Shown: piece after piece, positions 24,261 to 36,708 of the stretch
How positions within the stretch are numbered: position 1 is the stretch's first letter
How the letters are laid out: every line of letters begins with the position of its first letter
Assembly: GCA_024803745.1 (NCBI GenBank)
Contig: JANJXV010000194.1
Span: 558,001-622,000, forward strand
DNA from: Megascapheus bottae
Taxonomy: Eukaryota > Chordata > Mammalia > Rodentia > Geomyidae
Direction: 5' to 3'
Length of the DNA stretch: 64,000 nucleotides
Made by a program: the position numbers and the translations under genes
The notes under the pieces: generated by a model
Databases searched by the model: none
The model's input: only the letters and a program-made list of their open reading frames with translations
Told to the model about the DNA's origin: nothing

Positions 24261-25315
24261 ATAGTAATTATAAAGTCATCATCATCATATCAAAATATCC
24301 TTTCTCCCACAAAGAATGAACACTTATCTATGTGTGTAATGCTTTTTTTTAAATTTCACTAATTCTTCTGTGTTTTTCCCTCTTGCATTTTTTACACATG
24401 ACAGCAAAGCTAATCATTAGGAAAAAGTTGATTAGGATATAGAAACCTAATAATATCCTAGTAGATTGACGTCAAAAATATGTGCCAGATTCCCTGTGTG
24501 TTTGACCTAGTGGTAGAGTCCTTGGCTACCACGCAAAAAGACTCAGGTTTGATTCCTCATTACCAATTACATAGAAAACGCTGCAAGTGGTGCTGTGGCT
24601 CGGTGGGACAGGTAAAGCCTAAAGAAAGCCCAAGAACAATGTTCACACTCTGAAGTCAAGTCCCAAGACTAGCAAAAACAAAAAAAATTCGACAAGGGGA
24701 AAATGCAGGCAGAGAAGGCACTGTGAAGCAAATGTTTTGTAAAAGATGAGGGCAATATTGACCCTTAAGTTTGGATCTTACCTAAGAAAGGCTCCTTGAG
24801 CCTGAGACCAGACTGGTAGTTGGGCCTAGTGGAAGACATTGGGATTGGACCAATAAGGTGTGCTGTTTACTACATCCACATGTATATTGTGAGATTGGAG
24901 GAGAGATTCAGCCTCCAGTATGTCTTTGGTGAGGTCTTCTGTGAGCAAGGATCTTTGGTCATCGGGCCCTGAAAGGTGACCCTGCCTCCCTCACAATGGA
25001 ACAGAATATGGAACCCTGGTAACCAAGCCACTGTAACTAACAACCAACTCAAGCCAGCTCACTTGGCCTGTGGCTCAGGAGGAAGAAAGATGTTGCTGTG
25101 CTGTTGCCAAAGGTCAGGAAACTCGAGTCTCAGGCATGGAAGTTGTGGCTGTCTTACTCGAAGATGTACATGCTAGATCATTGCCAAGCCACAAATCCAG
25201 TATAACAGGCCTTTCTCTAAGAAGAAGGCCAGGAAAACCCAGGGCAACCAGATGAGGTTTATTTCTAAGAAGAAATATATTTGACCACATCATCCTCCCA
25301 ACACACTACAACTTT
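24261..25315. repeat. array flank copy F2
   Basis: Second copy of the non-L1 part of the unit, differing from F1 at scattered bases and by a 3-bp insertion near 25222. It includes the forward ID-like dimer at 24495-24690. Confidence 0.88.
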
Positions 25316-27590
25316 CTTTTTTTTAATTTTATTATTGTAATTAGTAAAAGGGTTACATGATATTTGCCAGATAGAAGGTGCATTAATTCACATACATTGA
25401 TACCCTTTCACATGTTTGGTACCCATTTCCCTCCAACCCCAAACCCCCCACCCGTCTTGGTTTTCCCCCCTTCCCTATCAAATTTCAAATATCCAAATAC
25501 AAATAAATTCAATATAACAGATAACAAAGTGAGATACTATACCAATATGGGATAACCAAGGGACAGCAAAGGAGATGAGAGACAACATAGTACATTAAGG
25601 ACAACAATCATTCATTATGTGGCTTTTGTTTCAATTCCATGGAGGTCCTTTCGATTAGCTTCACATTATTTGGCCTTATATATGGCCTTTTCTCTATTGC
25701 AAATCTCTGCTAGTAGAGCCCAAGGTTTCTACTGATTATGACGAATGAGGGAAACCACTGAGCCTAAGTTCCTTTGAGTCTGGCTTACTTCACTTAATAT
25801 GATTTGTTCTAAGTCTTTCCATTTCCTAACAAATGTGGCGATGTCATTCTTTCTGACAGCAGCATAGAATTCCATTGTGTACAAATACCACAACTTGTTG
25901 ATCCACTCATCAACTGAGGGACATCTGGGTTGGTTCCATATCTTTGCTATGGAGAACAGTGCTGCAATGAACATTGTTGTGCTAGTGGGTTTAGTATGCC
26001 CTTGTTTCTGGATTGTTGGGTAAATGCCATGTACTGGAATTGCTGGGTGATAGGGGAGTTCTATGTTTAGCCTTTTGAGGCACTGCCACACTGCTTTCCA
26101 TAGTGGTTGAATGAGTTTGCACTCCCACCAACAGTGTAGTAGTGATCCCTCCTGGCCACATCCCCTCCAGCATCTGTTGTCATTCGTTTTCCTGATCCTG
26201 GCCATTCTAACTGGAGTGAGGTGGAATCTTAGAGTTGTTTTGATTTGCATTTCTTTTATGACCAGAGATGTGGAGCATTTCTTCATGTGTCTATAGGCCA
26301 TTTTTGTTTCTTCTTCAGAGAAGACTCTCTTTAAGTCTTTGGCCCATTTTTTAATGGGATGGGTGTTACTTTGGAGGTTACTTTTGGAGTGATTTAATTT
26401 TTTGAGTTGTTGATATATGTTAGATATGAGGCCTTTGTCCGTTGTTTGGTTGGTGAAGATCTTCTCCCACTCTGTAGGCTTCCTGATTAGTTTACTAGCT
26501 ATATCCGTTGCCATACAAAAGCTCTGCAATTTAATGCAGTCCCACTTATCCAGCCTTTCTCTGTTCTTTTGTGATTCTTGGTCCTTATTAAGAAATTTTC
26601 AACCTGTGCCAAGGAGGCCTAGTGTATCTCCTATTCCTTCCTGTAAACTTTTCAGTGTGTCAGCTTTTACCTCCAGGTCTTTGATCCATTTGGAGTTAAT
26701 TCTAGTGCAAGGTGACAAAGAAGGATCCGACTTTAGTTTTCTGCAGGTGCTTAACCAGTTCTGCCAGCACAACTTGTTGAAGAGGCTATCTTTCTTCCAT
26801 TCTATTTTTTTGGCTCCCTGGTCAAAGATTAGGTGGCCATAGGTCTGTGGTTTAATATCTGGGTCCGCAGTTCTATTCCATTGGACTTCAGGCCTGTTCT
26901 TGTGCCAGTACCAAGCTGTTTTGAGAATTATTGCTCTGTAATAGAGTCTAAAGATTGGAATTGAAATTCCTCCAGCGCTGTTCTTTCTGGTAAGAAGTGT
27001 TTATGCTATACGGCGTCTTTTATTATTCCATATGAAATTTTGAATTGCCTCTTCTATTTCTTTAAAGAATGACATTGGGATGTTGATGGGTATTGCATTG
27101 AATTAGTAGATAGCCCTTGGCAAGATTGTCATTTTCACAATGTTGATTCTTCCATCCAGGAGCATGGGAGGTTTTTCCATTTCCTTAGTTCTGCTTTAAT
27201 TTCTTTTTTTAGGTTTTTAAAGTTTTCATCTAAACAGTCATTTACATTCTTAGTTAAGCTAATTCCTAGGTACTTTATTTTCTTTGAGGCTATTGTGAAA
27301 GGAGTTTCTTTCCTGATTATTGCCTCGTTCCTCTCACTGTAAATGTAGGCAGTTGATTTGTGAGGGTTGATTTCAGGCCTGCTACCCTTCCAAAGCTTTG
27401 AATCAGCTCAAGGAGCTTCGGAGTAGAGTCTATAGGATTCTTTAAATACAGAATCATGTCATGTACAAAGAGGGATAGTTTTATTTCCTCTTTCCCTACT
27501 TGGATCCCCTTTATGCTTGCTTCTTTCCTTATTGCACTGCCTAGGAATTCTAGTACTATGTTAAAAAGGAGTGGAGAGAGTGGGCATCCT
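25316..27590 (-). mobile_element. L1 copy 3 (L1_3), 5' truncated
   Basis: 3' UTR 25316-25728 and ORF2 C-terminal to reverse-transcriptase region 25729-27590, ending abruptly at 27590 where unrelated sequence begins. A continuous frame of 266 codons (25729-26529) covers the ORF2 C-terminal part. Near 26905 it keeps the 11 bp that L1_1, L1_2 and L1_5 lack, so its upstream part has a different history. Confidence 0.9.
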
Positions 27591-28864
27591 GAATGCTAAC
27601 CATTAGCACTTTTATGCAAAGCTTAGGCCTGTGGCATTTTAAGCACAATTCAACGCTCTGTTTTTTGCTGGTTAATTAGAGGTAAATGTCTTATGGAATT
27701 TATTGCATGGCTGATTTTGAACTGGAATCCTCAGGTCTCAGCTTATCTTGAGTAGCTAGGATTACAGTACTTTTGCAACCTGTATGCTCATACACATCGC
27801 TTCTGATCGAAACACTCATTGTTCAATTTAACTAACAAGATGTGAGGAAAGAGGATTGACTGTAATTTACTAGATGGGCTTCTAGTGTGTATATATTTCC
27901 ACTTCCACTCTGAAGCCAGGAAAATGTTTCTGGTACATGTTTCAACTATCTCCCAAAGAGGAAATAATGTGTGAGTACGTTTGCTAGTATTTCAGATAGG
28001 CGATATACTTTGGTGTTTGGAACCTGTTGGGCAGAGTGTATCAGCTGGGCTGTGATAACAGAGATAATGTTTCAGACAGGAATATTTTCATCCCAGACAG
28101 ACTTAATCCAGATCCTTGGATTTCAGGCCTTGAGTAAATAGAATTACAAGTGTGAGCTGCCACCACCACCTGGTTCATTTTGAAAACCTTAATTGCTTCT
28201 CATTTGTTCCTTTCCTTTTTTGGGAGATTGATCTAGGCTGGCTGATTGTGCATCACAATGAAGTGATTGGCCTCAGGAATTGCAAATATTTGTTTCATCA
28301 GCACGGAATGAATGAAGTTGATCTAAACCCCATAGTATTTTCCTTCTGATAAATAGGGAACTTACTTATATCATTTTTCCTTGCCTTTGCTTTCCCAAAG
28401 CAAGCAACATGTTTCTTAAAAACTATACTTCATGAGAATATTATAATTAGAAGCTATCTTCTGCACACTTCAGAATTGTCCTTGCATTTATAAACTTATA
28501 TTACAATATTAGGTAGAAGAATGGTGACTGTTAGTTTCATAACTATTTCATATGTTTTACTCTTTAAGGCTCATTAAGTCAAGAAGGGATTAAATACATT
28601 TAGGTAATAGTAGAACATAGCTGCTGCTGATATGATGTGTGTGCAGATGATACACAGATTTATTAGGATTGCTCAAAAGTTTTCTTCAAATTTTCAGTAG
28701 TAGATTGCTATGCTAACTGGAAGGTGATAGTAATGATGCTGAAATTCTATGAATCAGCTATGAAGCAGAATTTCAGGGGAGAGTATTTTCTAGGGACTTA
28801 ATTTCTAAGACGCATATCAAGAATATTGAACTATAACACCAAATGATGGAGGACTCAGCGTCAC
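27591..28864. other. unassigned sequence with one degenerate SINE
   Basis: 27655-27780 is a diverged reverse composite SINE (gagtagctaggattacag). The remainder, to 28864, shows no coding or repeat signal I can name. Confidence 0.45.
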
Positions 28865-28867
28865 ATT

Positions 28868-29340
28868 TTGTTTGTTTTATGCAAGTCCTGGGACTTGAAC
28901 CCAGGGCCTGGGAACTGTCCTTAAATGTTTTTTTTTTTTTTGCTTCAGGCTAGTGTTCTACGACTTGATCCACAGCTCCACTTCCAGATTTTTGGTAATG
29001 AACTGTAAATCAGAATATCATGCAATTTGTTTGGGCTGGATTCAAACCTGATTCTGTGTAGATAGGATTCCAAGTGTGAGCGCACAGAGCCTGGCTAGTA
29101 TCATTCATCATTCAAGTCATGGGACTGCAATTCTGCACCTGGGTCTTGTCACTGAGCTTTTCAGCTCAAGACTACTGCCCTATCCCTTGAGCCATAGGGC
29201 CACTTCTGGGTTTCTGGTGGTTAATTGGAGATAAGAGTCACATGGACTTCAGTGCCCAGGCTGACTTTGAACAGCTATCCTTGGATCCCAGCCTCTTGAG
29301 TAGCTACATTTACAAATGTGAGCCACCATACCCGGTTAAA
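28868..29340 (-). repeat. two SINEs, composite type, head to tail
   Basis: 28868-29100 and 29110-29340, both reverse complement, each with the ID-like tail (tgggacttgaacccagggcc; gcttttcagctcaagactac) and the head (gattccaagtgtgag; gagtagctacatttacaaa). Confidence 0.8.
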
Positions 29341-29344
29341 TTAT

Positions 29345-29530
29345 TTTTTAAGTTAATTTTTTTTCTTAAGTCAATATATAGTTGGCATACGGTTACATAA
29401 GTAATGAATACATTTCTTAAGAAAATTGTTATCCCCTCCCTCATTTTTCTCTGTTTTCCTACCCTCAGGCCCCTCTCCACCCAGATTGTTCAGTTCATTT
29501 CCGTTTAGTGTCTTCCAAGTATCACTGTTC
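29345..29530. repeat. unclassified interspersed repeat, copy a
   Basis: Shares with 35950-36095 a colinear stretch: a gttacata-gtaatga-tacatttctt core followed by gttaycccctccc and a C/T-rich tail. The family is not recognised. Confidence 0.5.
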
Positions 29531-29760
29531 AATTGCTTCACCCTTTTTCCTTTGTTTTTTTTTTTACCATTTTATTATACCCTCTCCATTCCCCAAATCA
29601 CATAAGCCTATGTTCAAGACACAGGGTACCCGAACTCAACACAGTGACTACAGAGAATAAAATTAAAGGGAAAAAGAAGAAAAGAGGTAAAAAGCAAAGA
29701 AAATGAAAGAACATCATACAGTACCTTAGAAGCAACAACACTGAAAAAACAAAACATAAA
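29531..29760. other. unassigned sequence
   Basis: T-run then A-rich sequence. Two overlapping minus frames (29598-29850) are hydrophobic but short and unsupported. Confidence 0.35.
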
Positions 29761-29764
29761 ACCT

Positions 29765-30235
29765 TGGGCTGAAAATGAAGCATGCCTAGCATGTATGAAA
29801 CCCTGGATTCCATTCCTCAGCACCGCATAAACAAAAACTGGAACTGCCACTGTGACTCAGCTGGTAGATTTCTAACGTTCAGCACAGAGTGTCTCCAACT
29901 GACAAAAATCTGTCACATTTAAGTTAGGATTCAAAACTTTGCTAGGAACCAGTTACGTGATTTGGAAGAAAGTCCAATTTTCAAAAAATCACTAGCCAGG
30001 CGCTGGAAGGTCATAATTGTCATTCTACTAGCCAGGGAGACGGTGATTCAAAGCCTTTGCAAGCAAAAAAACGAAAACAAAACAAACTGTAAGATTCTTC
30101 TCTCCACTTAGCCACCCAAAAACTAAGTGGAGTTGTGGCTAAAACTGGTACAGCATTAGCCTTCAGGAAAAAGAACTAAGAGATCTTGCCCAGGTCCAAA
30201 GTTCAAGCTCCCCACCAAAAAAGAAAAAAAAAGGA
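29765..30235 (+). repeat. SINE pieces: ID-like part then composite copy
   Basis: 29765-29890 resembles an ID-like dimer (catgcctagcatgtatgaaa, ggattccattcctcagcacc). 29990-30235 is a diverged forward composite SINE with an A-rich tail. Confidence 0.6.
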
Positions 30236-30239
30236 GTCC

Positions 30240-31039
30240 AGATACCTTAGTGTCAAAATTATATCTGGATATCTTAGTAGATTTTTCTGATCTTTCCTCA
30301 TTCATCTCATGGAACAACATAATCTTGATCCTGAACTGACTAAGAGCCTACATTGTGCTTAATAAATTCATTCCACATATTCCAGTAGAATCTGGACAGC
30401 TAACAGCCACTTACCAATGCTTTATTCTACGTTTAGGCCAGTATGTCTTCATACCATCTACACAGTCAGCTATATCATCTTTCCAGAAGTATCATTGAGT
30501 GTAGAACACTCAGAACTAAAATAATTGCATAAAGATGTAATAAAACCCCTTGATTCATTAAGAAAATTTCTGTACCGCTTAGAGCAAGTACATTAGTGGT
30601 ATTTACCTCTAGCCTCTTTTTTAAAAAAATTTATTAACATTGAATTTTACATCATATTTCAAATGTCATGTTTAACCAACAAGTATTCAAGAAGGGAATC
30701 GCTATACAATCACTGGCACATAGATTTTAGAATATAGTAAAAATTAAGCTGAGTCTTTGTATGTCATAGATACAGATTAATCTATAATAAAACACATGTC
30801 TATAGAGTGTATAGTCTATCCTAGATTTTTATGTCTATGTAGTTATGTTTATATCTCCAAAATTATGTCCAGAACTTTGGGTATCAACTATTCAATCATC
30901 GCTCTACTACTGTTTGAAACTAATATCCATATATTAAGGATACCATGTACCTTTTGTTCCTTGGTCTTGACTTATCTCACTCAACAGGATTCACTCTAAT
31001 TTCATCCACTACCCCAAAAATGCCATGATTATTTTTTTC
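30240..31039. other. unassigned AT-rich sequence
   Basis: No exon, repeat or RNA gene recognised in these 800 bp. Confidence 0.4.
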
Positions 31040-31545
31040 TGTCCAGATCTTCTTTTTATGTATTTATTTTTGTTGTAATTTATACAAGGGTTACATTATA
31101 TTCACCAGATAGAAGGTGCATTACTTCTCATACTTTGATACCCCATGTAATGATACGTTCCCCATTTCCCTTCCCCTACCCCCACTCATGTTCATTTCCC
31201 CCCTTCCCTATCCAATTTCAAATAACCAATTAGGCACATATGAAATATATCAGAAAACAAGGTGAAATATTGTAACAATATGATATAACCAAGGGATAGC
31301 AAAAGAGATAAGAGATCACATAGTTCATTAAGGACAACAATCACTCATTATATGAGTTTTGTTTCTTTATCTTGGAGGTCCTTACATTTAGTGTCATACT
31401 ATTTGTCACGATGTCTCTAGATTTTGTTCTATTGTAAATCTCTGGTAGCAGAGCCCAAGGTTTCTACTGAATTTGACAAATGAGGGAGACTCTTGGGCCT
31501 ATGTTCCTTTGAGTTTGGCTTACTTCACTTACTATGATTTTTTTC
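31040..31545 (-). mobile_element. L1 3' UTR fragment
   Basis: Matches the 3' UTR of L1_2 (compare 17930-18400): a ggttacat block, gatagaaggtgcatta, a C-rich stretch and the aaccaagggatagcaa block. 5' truncated at about 31545. Confidence 0.8.
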
Positions 31546-31610
31546 CTTTTCATCCACTTCCCCGAGAATGCCATTATTTTATCTTGTCGGTTGGCTATGT
31601 ATCATTCCAT

Positions 31611-31612
<2 letters not shown>

Positions 31613-31663
<51 letters not shown>

Positions 31664-31664
31664 A
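31613..31664. repeat. (TG)n microsatellite
   Basis: About 25 TG units next to the truncated L1 end. Confidence 0.95.
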
Positions 31665-31739
31665 TCACATTTTTTGTAGTAAGGCATCTGGTTGTTTCCA
31701 TCATCCAGCCTCATTTTCTACAGATATTTTTATAGTCTC

Positions 31740-32885
31740 TTTTTATTTTCAGGGTAATGTATAGAGGGGTTACGATTACATTTACAGGTAGTGGACTGCA
31801 TTACTTCTCACACATTTATTCCACTCCACATGTTTTTGTCCCCAGTTCCCTCTCCCCTCCCCTTCCCAATCATCTTGTTTCCCCCCTTCCCTTTCCTATT
31901 TGACATAAACAAATAAACATATATACATTATGCCAGGGAAAAAATCAGATAGAGTAACAATCTGACATTAACCAAAGGGCAAAATAAGAGATGAGAAATA
32001 ACATAGTAGATCAAGGACAAAAATCACACAAGATTAAGAGCAACGATGACACAAGATATAGCTCTTGTTCCCATATCCTAGAGATCCTTTCATTTAGTCT
32101 CATCCTATACGACCTTATATACCTAGGTTTTTGAGTTATTGTAATCTTCTCCTAGGAGAGTCCTAGATGTGAACTAATTATTACAAATGAGGGAAACCAT
32201 TGAGCTTATGTTTCTTTGGGTCTGGCTTTCTTCACTTAATATGATTTTTTCCAAGTCTTTCCATTTCCTTACAAATGGGGCGATGTCATTCCTTCTGATG
32301 GCAGCATAGCATTCCACTGTGTATAAGTACCACATCTTCTTGATTCAGTCATCTACTGAGTGGGATCTGGGTTGGTTTCATAGCTTTGCTATGGTAAATA
32401 GTGCTGCAATGAGCATCATTGTGCTAGTGGCTTTAGTATGTCCTTTTTTCTGGACAATTGGGTAGATGCCAAGTAGTGGATTTGCTGGATCATAGGGGAG
32501 CTCTATGTTCAGTCTTTTGAGGAACCACCACACTGCTTTCCCTAGTGGTTGAACGAGTTTACACTCACACCAACAGTGTAGGTGTGATCCCCCCTGGTCA
32601 CTTCCCCTCCAGTATCTCTTATTAGATTTTTTGATAATGGCCATTCTGACTGGAGTCAGTTGGAATCTCAAAGTTGTTTTGATTTTCATTTCCCTTATTG
32701 CTAGAGATATGGAGCATTTCTTCATGTGTCCAAAGCCCATTTTAATTTTTTCTTCAGAGAATACTCTTTTAAGTCTTTAGCCCACCTTTTAATAGGATGG
32801 TTGTTTCTTTGAAGATTTGTTTGGGAGAGATTCATTTTTTTCAGCTATAGATATATTTTAGATAACTACATATATTTTTGTAGTA
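31740..32885 (-). mobile_element. older L1 fragment, 3' UTR and ORF2 C-terminus
   Basis: Minus-strand L1: 3' UTR 31740-32170, then ORF2 C-terminal coding, with a readable piece at 32378-32740 homologous to L1_2 18460-18870. More diverged than the array copies; 5' truncated near 32885. Confidence 0.85.
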
Positions 32886-32889
32886 AAAA

Positions 32890-33240
32890 GAATGGAAGCC
32901 ATCATGCTGGCTCACAACTTAATTTCAGCTACTTAGGAGGCTCAGGGCTTAGGATCACAGGTCAAAGCCAACCAGGGCCCTACAGTGTGTGAGATCAAAC
33001 TCTGTGAACATACAATGACTGTAAGAGGAATCTCACTGCCTGGGAATGTAGCCTAATGGTAGAGTGCTCACCTAGAATGCATGAAGACTAGGTTCTATTC
33101 ACCGGTACCGCATACTCAAAAAAAAGCTAGAAGTGGCGCTGTGTCTCAAGAGGCAGAGCACTCACCTTGGACAAGCGAGTCCAATGAAAATGTCTAGGCC
33201 CTGAGTCCAAGCCGTAGGACTGGCAAAAAGAAAAAAAAAG
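32890..33240 (+). repeat. SINE head fragment followed by ID-like dimer
   Basis: 32890-33010 is a composite-type head; 33035-33240 is a well-kept ID-like dimer (cctaatggtagagtgctcac, ctagaagtggcgctgtgtct) with an A-rich tail. Confidence 0.8.
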
Positions 33241-33334
33241 AGCAATCTTACTTAAGTAACAAGGAATGTACCCTATATTTATACAGACTGAAAAATTCAT
33301 TAAGAAATTAGAAAATATGTATAAAGTGCATAAT

Positions 33335-33860
33335 TTCTTTTGTGTGTTGGCACTGGGTCTTCAACTGAGTGCTTCAGCTCTATCTCTGACCTTTTCTGCT
33401 CAAGGCTAGCACTCTACCAATGCAGCCCCAAATCAACTATCTTCAATTGAGATGTAAGCGATGAATATTTCAGGGTGCTTCATGAAAAACATTTTTAAAA
33501 ATTGAAACTTTCAACACAGTCTTATTTTAGTATGAATGTTGAGATGGGAAGAGACAGAAAAAGTGAAATGTTTCCTGATCCCCATAGAGAAGAGACTCAG
33601 CAGAACCACTGTGGTCTGCAGGCTTCTTTGTGAGTTTTCTTTGCTTGTTTGATTTTTGTCAATTGTGGGGCTTGAACTCTGGGCCTGGGCACTGTCCCTG
33701 AGCTCTTCAGCTCAAGGCTATTGCTTTAATCTGTGAGCCCCAGTGCCACTTCTGGTTTTTCTGGCAGTTAACTGGGTACTTTGGCTGGCTTTAAACTTTG
33801 ATTCTCAGATCTTAGCCTCCTGAGTAGCTAAGATTATAGGTGTGAGGTACCATCACCAGG
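33335..33860 (-). repeat. two SINEs, reverse orientation
   Basis: 33335-33432 is an ID-like piece only. 33655-33860 is a composite copy (ggggcttgaactctgggcct to gagtagctaagattatagg). Confidence 0.75.
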
Positions 33861-34209
33861 CTGCTGCTCTGTTACTATGCAGGTTCTGGATCAAGAACTT
33901 CAATTTCTTACTTCAATTTTTTCTTCTCTTGGCTGATACTCTGCCATTTGAACGAAGCCCCAGTTCCTGGACTTTGTTGGTTAATGAGAGATATTATGAT
34001 TTTCTAATATTCAGAGCAACGATTATAAAACCCAGCATTTTACTTACTTGAATAAATTAAGAGACAGGACCTAGTGAGATGGAAAACAAAATTTTTTTTC
34101 AAGTTGCTATCCTGTTCTAATGCATAAGTCTGGCTATTTTGCTTACACACAAATATATATTTTACCAGTTTCTACTCTATTTTTGCTTAGCTTAAAACCA
34201 CCACTGCCA

Positions 34210-34745
34210 TTTCACAGATTTTGTTGTTGTTGTTTGCGGTGCTTGAACTCTGTGCCTGGGCTGTTCCTCAGATCTTCAGTTCAATGCCAGTGCTCTACTA
34301 CTTTTGATTTGGCCAGTCCTGGGCTTGAACTCAGGGACTGAGCACTGTCCTTATATTTTCTCATGGCTAGGGCTCTACCACTTCAGCCTCAGCACCACTT
34401 CCAGCATTTTTCTATATATGTGGTATTGAGGAATTGAACCCAGGTCTTCGTGCATGCTAGGCAAGCACTCTACCACTAGGCCAAACACCCAGCCCAAAAT
34501 TATTCATCATTACTATTAGCTATCTTCTTTTTTTATTATTGATTCGTCATGGTGCTTGGACTTTGGGCCTGGACACTGTCCCTGAGCTCTTCAGCTCAAG
34601 GCGCTCTTCCTCTACAGCTCCATTTTTGGTTTCTGGTAGTTAATTGGTGATGTAAGTCTCACAAACATATGTGTGCAGGCTGGCTTTGGGCTTTGAACCA
34701 AGATCCTCCAATCTCAGCCTCCATAGTAGCTAGAATTACATGCTT
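34210..34745 (-). repeat. cluster of three SINEs
   Basis: 34210-34305 partial composite tail, 34308-34497 ID-like dimer (gggcttgaactcagggactg to ccactaggccaaacaccc), 34540-34745 composite; all reverse complement, and the second appears inserted into the first. Confidence 0.75.
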
Positions 34746-34769
34746 CAGCGAGCAGTGCCTGACTGTTTG

Positions 34770-34874
34770 ATGTCTCTGTCTCTGTCTCTCTATCTCTGTC
34801 TGTCTCTGTCTGTCAGCCTGTCTGTCTTTCTCTCTGCCTCTCTGTGTCTCTCTGTCTCTCTCTGTCTCTCTCTG

Positions 34875-34937
<63 letters not shown>
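34770..34937. repeat. (TC)n/(TCTG)n microsatellite
   Basis: TCTG-rich on the left and pure TC on the right, sitting exactly between two SINEs. Confidence 0.95.
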
Positions 34938-34938
<1 letters not shown>

Positions 34939-35580
34939 GTTGTAAGACTTTAATTGTGTACCTGGGCAGTGTCCCTGGGCTCTTCAGCTCAAGGCTACAA
35001 CCTTAAACACCTTGAGCCACAGTGTCACTTCTGGTTTTCTGGTGCTTAAGTGGAAGTAACAGTTTCATGGACTTTAGTGTCTGGCCTGGCTTTGAACTGT
35101 GATCCTCAGAACCCAACCTTCTGAGATCATTTCCAGCTTTTTTTTTGGTGTAAGTGGTACAGAGTAATTGAACACAGGGCTTTGTGCATACTAGGCAAGC
35201 AAACTACCACTAGTGTGCACTCCAGCCTTAGATAAGGGCTTTCTTTTTCTTTTTCTTTTTTTCACTCATGGGGCTTGAACTCTGGGCCTGGATGTTTACC
35301 TTAAGCTCTTCAGCTCAAGGCAAGAGCTCTACCACTTGAGGCACATTGTCATTTTGAATTTTCTGGATTATTTGGAAATAAGATTCTCACAGATTTTTAT
35401 GCCTGGGCCGTCTTTGAACCTCAATCCTCCAGGGTAGCTAGGATTACCAGGGTGAGCGACCAGTCACGGGCATTAGATTATTATTTTTTCCATGTCCTAT
35501 GCCTTCAATTCATGGCCAGAGCACTGTCCTAGGGCTTGCTCAAGGATAGCACTTTACTTCAGCCAGCCAACTCCCGGTCC
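34938..35580 (-). repeat. SINE cluster
   Basis: 34938-35125 composite, 35130-35232 ID-like half, 35265-35465 composite, 35490-35580 degenerate ID-like piece. All are reverse complement. Confidence 0.7.
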
Positions 35581-35734
35581 AAATAGGCCACTCTTGAAGC
35601 TAGAATTACCGAAATCTGCCATAATACTGGCATGTCGTTATCTAAGTATATAATTTTTCTTCTATTTTTGATGGCTTTTCCTTAGTGTACATATTTCCTC
35701 CATATTTTATGGAAATCTTCCTTCCCACTGGGGC

Positions 35735-35940
35735 CATAAGTTAAGCCTAGTGGAAGAGTTCTTGCCGAGCATGAATGAAGACCCAAGTTCAATTCCTCAG
35801 CACAACATAGATAAAAAAACATAAAAGTGGTGCTGTGGCACATGTGATAGAACTTGCGCCTTAAGAATAAACAAAAACAAAAACAAGGATCGTGCTCAGG
35901 TCCTGAGTCTAAGCCCAGTACTGGCAAAAAAATATTCGGC
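35735..35940 (+). repeat. SINE, ID-like dimer
   Basis: Forward: gttaagcctagtggaagagt, ttcaattcctcagcacaaca, aagtggtgctgtggcacat; A-rich interruption near 35870. Confidence 0.75.
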
Positions 35941-35949
35941 CAAAGTAGA

Positions 35950-36095
35950 CATTTAAACTTATTGTACTTTTCAAAAAATTTGTTGTCAAGGTGATATACA
36001 AAGAGATTGCTGTTACATATGTAATGAGTACATTTCTTGTAAACACTGTTACCCCCTCCCCCGTTTTCTCTTTCCCTTCCCCCCAAGTCATAAAT
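35950..36095. repeat. unclassified interspersed repeat, copy b
   Basis: Second copy of the element at 29345-29530, same orientation; ends in a C-rich tail. Confidence 0.5.
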
Positions 36096-36099
36096 TTCA

Positions 36100-36509
36100 T
36101 TTACAACAAATATATATTTATTTTCATTCCTGAAAAAAATAGTTTAAAATGTGTTCAAATAAATGATGTAGGTTGATATATTTATCAAAATGGATTACTT
36201 GAACTCTAAAATAAACATTCTAGGTAATTTTTCTCATAAAATTGTAGTAATGCTATAAAACTAATAAAAAAGGAATTTTAGTTATTAATTTCTTATGTTT
36301 TACCTTTAACATTATTACACTAAGCATACTGTTTATGGTATTAATACAGACAGCATGAAATATGATTATGTAAAAAAATTAAATGATTAAAATTAGTAAG
36401 GTTGGGGGCCAGTAGTTTGGCTTGGTGGCACACACCCTGGACTGGCAAAAAAGAAGTAGGGTTAGATAAACAGATTTATTTCCAAATGTGTGGAAAATGG
36501 TATGATTTC
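36100..36509. other. unassigned AT-rich sequence
   Basis: Very AT-rich, with a short ID-like scrap at 36410-36455 and nothing else recognisable. Confidence 0.4.
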
Positions 36510-36514
36510 TTGTT

Positions 36515-36708
36515 TGGCTAGTCCTGGGGCTTGAACTGAGGGACCAGGAACTGTCCTTGGCCACATTTGTTCAAGGGTGGCACTCTGACACCTGAGCCAC
36601 AGTGCCCCATCTGCTTTTTCTGTGTATGCAGTGCCGAGGAATTGAATCAAGGTCTTCTTGTGTACTAGGCGAGCACTCTACAACTAGGCCACATTCAAAG
36701 CCAAAGTA
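36515..36708 (-). repeat. SINE, ID-like dimer
   Basis: Reverse: ggggcttgaactgagggacc, gacacctgagccacagtgcc, then aggcgagcactctacaacta. Confidence 0.8.

Larger units (their letters stand above)
11223..27590. repeat. tandem array with 7.41-kb period
   Basis: Units are 11223-18635, 18636-26044 and a partial third, 26045-27590. Offsets between matching points are about 7404-7413 bp throughout (for example 12459 and 19863, 16531 and 23932). Units 1 and 2 match almost perfectly, including L1 frameshifts, the SINE and the flank; unit 3 is more diverged. Confidence 0.93.

Noticed and set aside
11223..27590. CRISPR-like or satellite array
   Set aside because: The repeat unit is 7.4 kb of L1 plus flank, with no short direct repeats and spacers.
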